Notes under the pieces: model-generated | What the model saw: only the letters and a program-made list of their open reading frames with translations | Database searches by the model: none | Told to the model about the DNA's origin: nothing | Position numbers and translations under genes: made by a program | DNA from: Fonticula-like sp. SCN 57-25 | Taxonomy: Eukaryota > Nucleariida > Rotosphaerida | Assembly (NCBI GenBank): GCA_001724245.1 | Contig: MEDX01000061.1 | Location: 1-24,681, forward strand | Direction of reading: 5' to 3' | Length of the DNA stretch: 24,681 nt | Part shown: positions 1-10,078 of the stretch, piece by piece | Numbering within the stretch: the stretch's first letter is position 1 | Layout of the letters: the number at the start of each line of letters is the position of its first letter

Positions 1-2474
1 CATTGCCCGCCACGCCTGCAGGGCACGTGATGCGCTGACATGGGTTGATGATCTCGCCGAATGTGCCGTCGGGGCCGCACGTGCGGCTCGGACTGCCAAA
101 ATACTTTTCGTCACATGTGCCGGTAACCGTGGCAAACGCGTCGGCGGCCGGCCACGTGGAAAAGCCATCCGTCACGGCTGCGCAGCGGACAATCGTGCAA
201 GGATTTGACACCGCGAGCCAATCGCCGTACGCGCTGCAGTCACGCGTGGGGCTGCCGCTGTAGCCGGAAATGCATTCGCCAGACACAGACTGGGAAAAGG
301 CGGGCGCGTGCGGCCAATTGGCATTGTTTCCTTGGGTAGCGGAGCAGAAGAGCTGCACACATGGATTGGTCACCGTCGATGCCCATTGGCCGTCAGCTTG
401 GCAGGTGCGCGAAGGGGTGCCAGCATAGCCGGAAACGCAGATGCCGGTGGCTGTTGTCATTGAAGGCGTGCTTGCCGGCCATGACGCGTTACCAAACGTT
501 CCGGCGACGCAATAGTGGCGATTGCAAATTGGCGAAACAGTTGACGACCACGTGCCGTCAAGTCGACACTGTCTCTGCGGCGACCCAAAGTACCCATCGA
601 TGCAAACGCCAGTACCATAAGAGCCTCCATTCGTCGATGGCCATGCGGCATTCTGGAACAAGGATTCATCGGGGCACGCAGGGGAAACGCACTCGCCTTT
701 TACATCCGTTGACCATTCACCGGATGCGAGGCATTCGCGCTGTGGTGCACCTTGAAAGCCAGAGGAACACGTGCCAACCGCAGTAGTGAGCGAGTCGCTC
801 TTGGGCCAGATGACATTGTTCAAGGAATCGGCGAAACTGTCGCACGTAATACCTGCAAAAGAACAACTTTAGAGGTCATTAAAAAACAACAGCGGCGCGT
901 ACGAACGCAAGGCGAGTTAACTTCGCCCCACGTCCCCGACGCAGAGCAGCTGCTTGAAGGAGATCCCGTATAGCCGGCAACGCATGTGCCATATCCGCTC
1001 GTCATGCTATCCGTATCTGTAAAGTTTGCATTGCCCATGGTGGCAGCAGCGCAGAATAGACGAGTGCACGACGTCAAGGCTGTAGGTGCCCACACGCCGT
1101 CGCTTTGGCACCGACGAGTAGCAGACCCCGCATAGCCCGAAATGCATGTTCCATTGGCTAACTCGCCGCCGTTTGTGAGCGGATAGGTTGCGCTGCCGAC
1201 AAAACCTGAATTGTCAGCGGGGCATGATGAAACTATATTGCATGTCAGCAAACACATTGTCACGTGATGTGCGTACGAGTGCAAGGATTGGACACGGCAC
1301 CCCAGGCAGTATTGCTGCAAAAGGCTGTTGGCGATCCAGTAAAACCACTTAAGCAGGTGCCGTGGGCGGTCTTGTCAGACTCTGTCTGGGGAAAGTTCGC
1401 GTTGCCCATGGTCCTGGCAGCACACGCGGTATCTACAAAATATCATTAGTAACATATGATGTGCGGGATGCGCGTACAGGTGCACGACGTTCCGGAGCCG
1501 CTGTAATACTTGTTGCAGACGCACGCGCCACCAGTACATGTCGCATTAACGTGGCAAGTAAAGTAATCAAACGATAGATACGGAACGTAGCTTCCATCGC
1601 GGGACACGTGCGTTTCCCAAGCCACAAGAGTCGCTTGCGAATAGAAATTCCGGATAGTTACCTGACAATCGTCGTGTTAAAATGTCGCCTCAATCGCACA
1701 GCGGAAACGCACCGCGCTGCTCGATTGGCGAACGGCAGCGTTGATAACGTCTGGCGACAAAGGCACATAGTACCAGTACGTATCGTAACCGCTTGATGAA
1801 CCAGGTTAGTTAGGCAAAGATACCTCGGCTGAATATGCGCACTAGGTGTATCCGGCGATGACACTTGCGGCGGATTCATCGAGTGAAGGCTGAGTATTCC
1901 ATGTCAACGTTGCAAAGTTGCTGCATCTCAAGTCAATAAAGCAATGGCACGAAATATTACAACGTACACGGCGTCCTTTGGTACGTCGACTATGACATTG
2001 CTCGTCAGGCTTGAAGGACTTGTCGACGCATAATTGAGGTATAGCCGTGGTGTGCCTGTTGCACAAAAACGCGCAGGAACGGGCTAGAACATATTGCGTC
2101 AGCAATAATCGGGTGCTACAATTGGAAACGAACCGCATGACTGGCGAAATTGAATTTGTAGTAGGCGACGCTCGTCGGTTCTGAACCACTGCCTTGCGTA
2201 AATGTTTCGGTATTTTCCCACTCGCAAAAATTTCCAAGCGGAGGCCACCAACCACAATCTTCCTTGGGACTATAATTTGTGGTAGGGCTGGACAACCTTG
2301 TGTGGATGGCATCGTGCGCATCTACGACTACCGCGGTGGCTGTGCAGCGACCTCATCAGCATTCTCTGAAATCCCGCGCCCATTCGCACCTTGCACAAAC
2401 AAACTAGCCAACAGGGCGGCGACGAGCAGAACGGCGAGTGATCTCCCCCCCGCGCGGCTCCTTCGCTCCTCCAT
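1..2474 (-). CDS. Secreted multi-domain protein: DNRLRE-like, EGF-like and CCP/sushi-like modules (3' part outside window)
   Basis: Likely a secreted or surface adhesion protein. The start at 2474 gives a signal peptide with a leucine/alanine-rich core (LAVLLVAALLASLF). Modelled exons are 2390-2474, 2134-2339, 1968-2083, one starting at 1926, then several short ones, one ending at 1478, 1277-1432, 903-1232 and 852 to beyond base 1. Exons 2-4 and the following short exons look like a DNRLRE module (TRLSSPTTNYSPK, VAYYKFNF, TLTWNTQPS, YWYYVPLSPDVINAA). Next is an EGF-like module (CHVNATCTGGACVCNKYYSG). Then eight full and one partial CCP-like modules follow, each with four Cys and a pattern like G-C-x-SGY-x-GSP-x-R-x-C-x(4)-G-x-W-x-NPC. 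The splice junction near 1800-1880 could not be resolved in phase, so that part is provisional. No transmembrane segment or C-terminus is visible. CCP calls are firm; DNRLRE is a pattern match from memory. Confidence 0.75.
1277..1432 (-). other. Symmetric phase 1-1 exon holding one CCP module
   Basis: This 156-base exon lies between GTACGC...TAG introns (1433-1477 and 1233-1276) and starts and ends in phase 1. It encodes one complete CCP-like module ending in NPC. The next exon, 903-1232, is also phase 1-1 and holds exactly two modules. Confidence 0.7.
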
Positions 2475-2807
2475 GCTCGCTCCGCACAAAACAGCAGATA
2501 AAGAGCGAGTTCTATTCCTACACTCCCTGCAATCGGCCCTCGGCAATCTCGAACCGCACTTTCAGCCCCGTCGTCGATTCACTTCACGCCTTCACCGAAT
2601 CACCCAGTGAGAGGGAATCAGGGATGTTACCCGCGATAGGGACAGCTAACTTTCGACTCCCTTTTCCAAAAAAGGAAATTGCATTTGCAAAATTTTCCAA
2701 AACCGGAAATCTAGTAAAAAAGGAAATTCAGTTCTTGAAAAGGAAATATTACAATCGAGGTTGAAAAAACCCGGGCGAAATACCCTGCAAGCACAGTGGA
2801 GGACATC
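2475..2807. promoter_or_regulatory. Divergent intergenic region with a CArG box and GGAAAT repeats
   Basis: The region lies between the divergent starts of the secreted protein and the FAR1-type remnant. It contains a perfect CArG-type sequence, CCAAAAAAGG, at 2666-2675 inside TTTTCC-N6-GGAAA. A second TTTTCC...GGAAAT arrangement lies at about 2693-2710, with two more GGAAAT units at about 2721-2750. This could be a promoter or the edge of an old transposon; no gene is visible. Confidence 0.4.
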
Positions 2808-3742
2808 ATGGACGATGTCGATCGTGCGCTGCAAGCTGTGGAGAACAATGCTGCGGAGGAGTTGCTAGGAGGTTCGCTTTAGGTGTCCTCTTTTAAAAAA
2901 ATGTTATACTAATCGATTACATCTGTTTTACCGTAGTCGTGCCGGGCCGCCCAGCCTGGATTCGAGATGCGGTTCTACCGTTCTCGACCTTCCGGTCGGC
3001 GGTCGCAGACTCGCAGCCGACGTGGAGCCTGAGCCTCTGCCCAGATGGTGGCTAAGCAGACGGGCGCCACAGCAGGAGCTGCCCTGGTTCCAGCTGCCTG
3101 TCGCAATCACTTCATCGTTGTGATGGAAGAAGGCCACTTTGCAACGGTCAACTTGGCGATGGGGGCGATTTGGCGTTTGCTCGGCAGCAATAATCGCAGT
3201 ATCAACCCAGCATGGGCTTTGGTGCTGTCAAAAGCTCTAGCAACTACCGCCGCGTCTACGTTGTGTGCCCCCGCGCTGGGACCTATCGCAACACTCGTGA
3301 GCTGATGGACTCCAACTGTGATCGTGAGAGGATGTCGCGCAAGTGCAAACTGTGCAATTGCCCGTTCACGCTGAGGCTCTCGGCCGGCAACGGCGGGTGG
3401 AACCTAATGACGGCGAACGGCCACCGCAACCACTAGCCTGTTGGGGAGGTACTTGGGCACCCAGGCACTCGGCTCAACGAAGTGCAGCTGGATCATGCGC
3501 GCGAACTACTTTCGCTGCCTTTTTCGCGCACGTCGACAACGCCCTTTCCAGGCGTACGTCCAGGAGACCTGGATTTCTACGAAGGAGCGTTCGTGGGCGC
3601 CTGGGTTGACAACGCGCGCCATTTCGGCGTCACGTCCACCAGCCGCGTCGAGGGGATGCCCGGATGCACTGAGTCGTCAAGTTGGTCTGTCCCTATTATT
3701 CCCCTGACTGGATTTATCAACCCGGAGCGAATAGTCACGTGA
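2808..3742 (+). pseudogene. FAR1-type DNA-binding domain remnant of a MULE-like transposase, interrupted by TAG
   Basis: The diagnostic stretch is 3212-3433. It reads GFGAVKSSSNYRRVYVVCP, then GTYRN, then KCKLCNCPFTLRL, then GGWNL and HRNH. This is the Cys/Cys/His/His pattern of the FAR1 zinc-binding domain (WRKY-GCM1 superfamily) found in MULE transposases and plant FHY3/FAR1. Directly after HRNH is an in-frame TAG (3434-3436). The same frame then continues as GEVLGHPGTRLNEVQLDHARELL, which looks like the normal continuation of such domains, to a TGA at 3740-3742. No DDE catalytic domain follows. A possible first exon starts at 2808 (MDDVDRALQAVENN) with an intron at 2872-2936, but its frame meets stops before the FAR1 domain. 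I read it as a decayed, truncated element; readthrough or an unmodelled intron is possible. Confidence 0.6.
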
Positions 3743-4089
3743 TTATGTCCTGTCAGTTCACAATCCTGCCCTTCTGCTGGTGTTCTGAATTGCAATAAAA
3801 CGGCATCATGTAAATATATAAGGCGTGTTTTCACTCGCGTTCAACACGTGTGGATACTGTGCGCTATATCCAAGAAATCATGTTGGTGCATATCATGTAT
3901 TGTCATCGATACAGGAGCATTCAATCAAGAGAATGCCACTACAAGTCTGGAAATTGAAAAACTATGCGACTTGGTCCTCAACGGGAATCGATAGACTCCA
4001 TAATTCCATTCACGTTGCCTAATAATTGCCGTCAGATGATAAAAAGAATATCAACTAGCTTTTCTAATTCAATATTTTGAAAAGCATGT
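3743..4089. other. AT-rich intergenic region
   Basis: No gene is visible. It is AT-richer than its surroundings and probably holds the 3' untranslated region of the minus-strand WD40/SAM gene. A CACGTG lies at 3845-3850 and an AATAAA-type sequence at about 3793. Confidence 0.5.
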
Positions 4090-7000
4090 CTAGACAGCTT
4101 GGTTGTCGATCGTACTTGCACCACTCCACTTTGACACCCACGTGGCCTTATCACTATCTGTTTCGCTTCGCAAATGACAAACTAGTTCGATAAATGTCAC
4201 CGCGTCAACCGCCGTCAGTGCTCCTTTCGATGCTTCAATGACACGTGGCGGCGAAAGAGAACATAGAGCAGCACCATGCCAGCCAGAAGTGGCCAAACAA
4301 GAATATGAGTCACCAAGTGTTTTGATCCAGTTTGCAGTTTGCACCTGATCCCATGACGGAACACTGCCACTTGGCGGGGGAAATGCGCTGTCATCACTCA
4401 GTTTGTAGTGCGCAATATAGCCACGAAGTAAAAGGGTGGCGGCATCATTGAATGACACATCATACTCCATGACGTCACTCACATTGAGCATTGTCAATGC
4501 GCGACCATCAACATCTTTCAATGCAGTTTGCAGTTTGCGCATGCCAATGTCACATAGCCATTCACAAAGGGCGTCACCGCAAAGGTCTTTTAATCCGGAC
4601 ATAGAAAGAGGGCCTGTCAAGCTGTCAAGTGTTTGCTTGCAGCCATTGATGGTGCTCATCAAATCAGTATGGCGCTCCATCTTATAACTATAATGACGCA
4701 ATTCGTCAGTTTGCAGTTTGCCCAACTCCTCCTTTTCGCCCGCCACTGCACACATGTTAGTTCTACAACCACATGATCTGATATGCGCACGTATGGTCTC
4801 GAGGTCGGCAATGGATCGCTTCAGTTCCTGTACACGTGTCAATTGCTGACGTAATATATCACCAGAGTCGCCGATCGATTCCTCAATATTCTGAACTTGT
4901 GTCTGCGCCGCCGCCATCCTCTCGCGGACGCACGATTGGGCAGCTGCAATACGAGGGTCAGTTTGCCACATTTCGACTTGACCGTCAGCGAGGCAAACGG
5001 CAAGGTTGAAAGACGCAGCATGATAGGACAAAGAATTCACCTGCTACCAACAAGGGTGAGTACTATAAATAGACGATGAGTGACACACTTGTCCGCATTC
5101 GTAGGTTGCAGTTTGCACTCCATCAGATGTGCGCCAAACGCGAAGGGATTTATCATATGACCCAGTGATGACGTGTGACTCGCTGAGAAAGGCGCCTCCT
5201 GTGATCTGATTTGTGTGCCCCTTGAGTGTCACGTGAGGAGTGTTCGACCATGTGGTATCAGATGGAACATTCCAAATGGAAGCAGTATTGTCATAGCTCG
5301 TGGCCAGTAGCATGCGGTCAGAGGGACTGAAGCAGAGTGAAGTGATCTAGGAAAATAAATAAGAAACAATAATTAACCAAAAAAGGGTATCGTACAGTAC
5401 CAGAATGATGTTGAGTGTAGAGTAATTGCGGCCACGCGCCTCTGTGCGGTCCAAGAATGTACATGTGGCCATGGAAACATCCCGCTGCAAGAAATTTACC
5501 ATTGGAGGAAAAGGCAAGACATGACACCTACACACTACAGTGTCAGCAACAGTATGCATATATTTATCAAGCGCACATCCTTGGCAAACTTTGGTATTTT
5601 CCTCATAACCACGTAGCGTGCATAAGGACTAATGAGTCTAACTGCCTTGTCACCTCCGCTAATGGCAAGGTTCCCGTAAGGACTAAATGCACATGCGAAC
5701 AACTTGACAATATTTGAGTAAAGAAAAAAGCGGCAGATATGATGCGTACGGGATCCTTGCCCCTAAAAACGGTACAGTGGGAATTGTTGTTTGTGACTTC
5801 GATGACATTGCCCCTATCTGTCGCGACGAAAAGTCGCGTCCCGTCGGTCGACCACGCGGCACTTGACGCCTTTACGTGGTGGTCAGAACAAGTATAAAAA
5901 AAAATAGTCGCGTACAAAGCCACCGCAATCCATAGTGTACACCATTTCCTTCGTGTCAATATTGGTGATGCAGATTGAACAGTCAGCACCCCAAGATGCC
6001 AAAAAAGTGCCGTAGGGGGAAATCGCACACCCAAACGCCTGATGAAATAGAAGCAGCGTCAGACTAGCGTTACCTTTAGTGAAGGAAAGCGAAAACGTAC
6101 CTTGACTCTGTGCGCTTGAATAGCCAATCCTCTGATCAGCTGTGGCGGCGTGACGTCAGCAATTATTTCCTCTTGTCTTTCAATAGCCGTTGCGGAGGCC
6201 TCTGCTGGCGGCACGGCGCCTCTTTGCGCTTCCCTTCTGGCGGCCTCTCTATCCATTATCTCTTGAGATTCTAGTACCATCTTCTGACGTGCTTCCTTTA
6301 TGAGCTTCCCTTCTGCCCGCCGCTCCAACATATCTTCGCGGGCCCGGGCTGCTTGGGCGGCCGTTACAATCTGAGGAGGAGTCAGCTTCAATTCGACTAG
6401 GCCGTTCTTGTAGCCAAGGACCAAGAAGCCAGACCCAGCATCGAATGTCAGCGAAAGCAACTGCAAATCAAAATGGGTGAGCAATGAGATAGGCAATTGG
6501 TGACACACCTCTTCGCCGCATTGGCGGGCTGTCGTTTTCATTCCATCTGATGTGCGCCAAATGCTTAGAAACTTGTCCCGTCCGCCAGTGATTACGTGGG
6601 ACTCACTGGTAAGAAAAGCGCCGCCCACGACTCCATCCACGTGTTCATCAAACGCAACGCGAGGAGCAAGTGGCCACGTGGGTTCAGATGGAACATTCCA
6701 GATGGAGGCCGTCTTGTCGTCACTTGTAGCCAAGAGCATGCGGCCAGTGTAGCTGAAGCAGAGTGACGTGATCTGGTAAAGTTAGATATGGATATCTCAA
6801 GAAACAGGTGCCGTACATTGGAAGAATGATGCCTGATAAATGAAATTTGCGCCCACTCGTCATTGTTCACTCTAAAAATGTGCATGGTGCCGTCGGCACA
6901 TCCCGCGACAAGCAGATTCCCGTCGAGCGAAAAGGCGAGGCGGGTGCCCTGCATAGTTCACGGTCAACAACAGCAAGCAAACGAAAACTAAAAACGCACA

Positions 7001-7607
7001 GTATCGGCCAATCCGGCGAGTGTTTCAATAACTGAATAGTTGGTCAATGGATCCAAGAGTGTCACCTCACGATCACCGCCACAGACGGCAAGGATCCCGC
7101 CGGGGCTGAACGCGCAACCATGCAACTAGACAAGGGATAAGCAAAGAACGTGCGGCGCGCATGATGCATACAGCCTTGTCGATCTTGTACACGGTCGAGT
7201 GCGCGTTGTTGTTGGTGACTTGGACGACACTGCCACCACCAGTCACGGCGACAAGGCGCGTCTCGTCCGGCGACCACGCGATACCGTTCACCTGACATGA
7301 TGGTCAGACCAAAAGAGAGCAAAAGCGCGCGTACAGAATCATCACACTTGACAGTGTACTGGTTTTCCCTCTTCATCAACTTCATGATGCGGAGTGAGCC
7401 GTCTGAACTACCAGATGCGCCGAAGCGTCCTTCGGGGGAAATAGCAGTCGCCTGCGCCTAATGCACACGCGTCAGATTGGATCTTCGCGAGCAACGACGT
7501 ACGCGCGTCGCGTGCGCCGAAAGATCCGCCCATGTACCAAATCGACGCAACCGAATGTCTAGTTCCACTTTCTCTTCCGCTTTCGTTGGAAACGCCCGCC
7601 GCGCCAT
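4090..7607 (-). CDS. Twin WD40 propeller protein with coiled coil and two SAM-like domains
   Basis: Probably a scaffold protein; the partners are unknown. Thirteen exons (7503-7607, 7335-7451, 7172-7291, 7000-7125, 6817-6948, 6509-6772, 6101-6460, 5916-6038, 5750-5869, 5577-5702, 5396-5527, 5089-5346, 4090-5040), all joined in phase 0, give 977 residues. Exons 2-6 and the start of exon 7 make a seven-blade propeller, about one blade per exon (exon 6 holds two). Exons 8-12 and the start of exon 13 repeat it with matching exon lengths (117/123, 120/120, 126/126, 132/132, 264/258). Blades show typical ends such as KTASIWNV and KSLRVWRT. A charged helix (about 322-375) links the propellers. A coiled coil (about 691-751) precedes two SAM-like domains (about 818-873 and 891-952, for example TANWIKTLG and WHGAALCSLSPP). 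The last acceptor is a tandem NAGNAG; use of the upstream AG would add one Gln. Confidence 0.85.
4328..4342 (+). repeat. 15-mer CAGTTTGCAGTTTGC, exonic copy 1
   Basis: It is a tandem pair of AGTTTGC lying inside the coding sequence for the second SAM-like domain of the WD40 gene. On the sense strand it encodes the residues VQTAN. Confidence 0.8.
4524..4538 (+). repeat. 15-mer CAGTTTGCAGTTTGC, exonic copy 2
   Basis: Identical to the copy at 4328. It lies in the coding sequence of the first SAM-like domain, within the residues RKLQTALKD. Confidence 0.8.
4707..4721 (+). repeat. 15-mer CAGTTTGCAGTTTGC, exonic copy 3
   Basis: Identical to the copies at 4328 and 4524. It lies between the coiled coil and the first SAM-like domain, within the residues GKLQTDEL. 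Shorter versions (CAGTTTGC) lie at 4959-4966 and 5109-5116 in the same gene. Confidence 0.8.
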
Positions 7608-7877
7608 GCCCGCCGCGAGCCGCCAAGCACAAGAGAGATCACGTGATATATGTTTGCGCGCGCAATCCAATCCAAAAAAACGCGGGAATATAAAAAATGG
7701 CGGGAAAGGCACGCCTCACATTCAAGTATGAAAAGAGCTACTTTTTGAGCCCTAAATATGACTTGAAACAATTCAATTATTATTATCAATTATAGGAATG
7801 AATAGTATGTGCACACCTCCCGTATCAATACACTTTGCTACTGTACAATAGTCTCTTCTGCTGCTCCTCTTTTCTCC
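7608..7877. other. Short intergenic region, WD40 gene promoter
   Basis: It separates the WD40 gene start from the cyclin L stop codon. It has a TCACGTGA palindrome at 7639-7646, 32 bases upstream of the chosen ATG, and is AT-rich from 7670 to 7810. No gene is visible. Confidence 0.5.
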
Positions 7878-9333
7878 TCACAGGTCCCACCGCGACTTTT
7901 TCGCCGCCGAAATGTCGCTCGGCACATTGTCGTTCATGTCGCGAAGGTATTTTTCGAGCGCGGCGGCGGTCACCGGCAGCGGCGCGGCATTCACGTCGCG
8001 AGAGTACATGAAGAGGATCTCGCGCGCGGCATCCTCAAGATCTGCAACAAAGTTTAGTGATCACGTGAAAATATGGCAAGAAATACACATCCTCGTGGTC
8101 ACATTCACCAACCCTTCCCAACATGATCACACTGATCTTGAGCAATACCCCAAGTAATATGCACCAAAAGTACTGATACTAAGAAATAAGGTTTTCACGT
8201 GACACACCACAACCACATGGCCATAACAGCCCTCACAACCACATCCACGTGACCATTAACGTACCCTCCTGTGTGACGTCAAAGAGGAGCCACCACGGCG
8301 GCCGCGTCGGCATGACCAGCCCAACATCACGTGACGCCAGCATAATGCACGCACACGCGACCACGTGGGGCTGATACTTTACATAGAGCGTCGTCCGGAA
8401 GCTGTCCGAAAGATAATTCCACGCCCGCTGAGTCACGTGATTCTCCTCGATAAGGCCGAGGAGCTTGAGGTAGTTGATGACGAGCTTGTGCGGGTGCTGC
8501 ACTTGCACGTGAAAGGAAAGCTCGCGCAAAAGGTGTTTTTCGTTGCGGAACATTTCGGACTGAAGGTCATAGTCCGTCTGGAAAGGAAAAGGCAAGGGTA
8601 AGTGAAAGGTCGAAGAAGATGAAGATAGGTACAAGGGGAGAAAAAGGAAAAGAGAACATGACCAACCACGAAACAGAGCATCGCAGTTGCATCACATTCA
8701 CCAGCCAACAGCCAAACAGTCACCAAAGCACACACGAAACCATAAGCTCATCAACAAGCCAGTCGATCAGCAAACACTACCCAAACCCACTCCAGCGCCA
8801 TCAGCAATCCGTACCGCAGAGTACATCTCGAGCGACTCGAACGGCACGCCAAACCGCTTGCACTTGAAGTAATGAAACGAGTTGATGACGTCACGCGGCC
8901 GCCTCGGGTGCTCCTCCACCTTGCACGACAGGAACACGGCGGCAACGGCGATGCCCTAAACGACTCCCATCAGTGTCCAGGGACATGCACGATATTGGAC
9001 GCACTTCGACACTAAACTGACGCATCGACTTGCGGTAAAAGAATCGCTGAAAGATCACCTGCGCCGTTCCGACGACCGTCTGCGGTCTATTGTTCATCAA
9101 CGCGAGTCAGCGGGATCACTGAGCAATGGGATGGCGCACACTCGGAGGCAGAGGCCGAGATCCTGGATAAAGCCGCATCCCCAGATGCGGAGGTCGCTCT
9201 CTAGTGACGCCGGGACACCGTCCAGTATGGAGGGCGTCTCGCTCAGCTCCGCGGCGGTGAGGACAACGTTCTCGAGCGCGAGCAGGGCGAGGGATCCCCC
9301 CGCCGCCGACGCCGGCCGCTCAACCTCCGACAT
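7878..9333 (-). CDS. Cyclin L
   Basis: A transcription/splicing-associated cyclin, expected to partner CDK11-type kinases in the nucleus. Exons 9140-9333, 9005-9086, 8815-8955, 8265-8577 and 7878-8041 join to 297 residues. The first cyclin box carries ESDLRIWGCGFIQ, VIFQRFFYRKS and VEEHPRRPRDVINSFHY, and the second carries VQHPHKLVINYLK, AWNYLSDSFRTTLYVKYQP and MPTRPPWWLLFD. These match the cyclin L family closely. The protein ends at KKSRWDL, with no C-terminal arginine-serine domain like that of animal cyclin L. Two introns (8042-8264 and 8578-8814) are over 200 bases long, against about 50 for its neighbours. The ATG at 9333 was chosen because the family similarity starts soon after; an in-frame ATG at 9429 also exists. 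CACGTG occurs seven times between 8062 and 8511. Confidence 0.92.
8062..8511. promoter_or_regulatory. Cluster of CACGTG palindromes inside the cyclin L gene
   Basis: CACGTG occurs at 8062, 8196, 8246, 8328, 8362, 8434 and 8506. Four of these are the longer TCACGTGA (8061, 8195, 8327, 8433). Three are intronic and four exonic. This is a typical bHLH-leucine-zipper site; binding here is inferred only. Confidence 0.5.
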
Positions 9334-10078
9334 GGCTGATGACGTCACAGTGACGTCACAGCGGTGTGTCACTACTTTACTATGATTGGTGATTGAGCGC
9401 GGCGGCGAGCGGGCGCGCAGCAGCAGCATGATTTCGCCAAGTCAGTGCGAGGCAGTGGATGCCCCTTCCGCTCATTAGGCGCCTTCCTTGCGCCCCTTTG
9501 TTTTCCCCCCTTTCGTGAACTTTGTTGGTGTCTGGTGTCGGCAGGGGTGAGCGGCCGCCCAATCTGGCCCGCTCTGTCCAGGGGATGCTCGCCCGATGCC
9601 CGACTGCCCGGAAAAGGGGGGCGATCGCAGGGCAAGGGGTCGAACTTTGCCTTTTGCGCGCTTCTGCTTTGTATCCCCTTTCACTTTCACTTTCCTCTTT
9701 TCACTCTCGCGTGTCAAGATCTTGTCATCGTGTTCCCCTTTCCCGAAGGCTCCATCTCCTTTGCGACCCCTTCCCTCGGCGTCTTGCCTCGCACAATTCT
9801 GCTGTCATGTCCCTCCGCGCCGCCCTTCCCCCCTGAGTACTTAAGGACCCGGGCCCCTCGCCCTTGCTTTTCCTTCATTCACTCTGCCTGTGGTCCCCAC
9901 GCCCTCGCCGTTGCGGATCCCGATCTTCTTCGCCCCCACAGCAAGCCGAGAGCATCTCGACCGCGTCCCGCCCGAAGCAGTGCGCGATCCCCCCGCAAGC
10001 ACAAGCAACCTTTCACTGAAGCGTAACCTGTGCGCTTCGTTTTCCTTCGCCGCTTGATCTTGCAAGAAAGAGAAAGAG
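9334..10078. promoter_or_regulatory. Divergent promoter between cyclin L and the COPI-associated-type gene
   Basis: The 745 bases hold no convincing gene. Two TGACGTCA palindromes (9340-9347 and 9351-9358) start 7 and 18 bases upstream of the cyclin L ATG and look like CREB/ATF sites. The stretch 9440-9840 is strongly pyrimidine-rich on the plus strand, which keeps long frames open by composition alone. Confidence 0.5.
9340..9358. promoter_or_regulatory. Paired TGACGTCA (CRE-type) sites
   Basis: Two copies of the eight-base palindrome are separated by three bases next to the cyclin L start codon. Confidence 0.5.

Noticed and set aside
1842-2321. A 159-codon frame in the N-terminal part of the secreted protein gene.
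   Set aside because: It is out of frame with the signal peptide and the DNRLRE-like exons, which join through three short canonical introns.
9097-9429. Cyclin L starting at the upstream ATG (9429).
   Set aside because: The extra 32 residues have no family similarity and would run over the paired TGACGTCA sites; the ATG at 9333 is preferred.
9445-10026. A 193-codon open frame on the plus strand between cyclin L and the COPI-type gene.
   Set aside because: The region is pyrimidine-rich, three overlapping frames are open together, and the product shows no domain or sensible composition.
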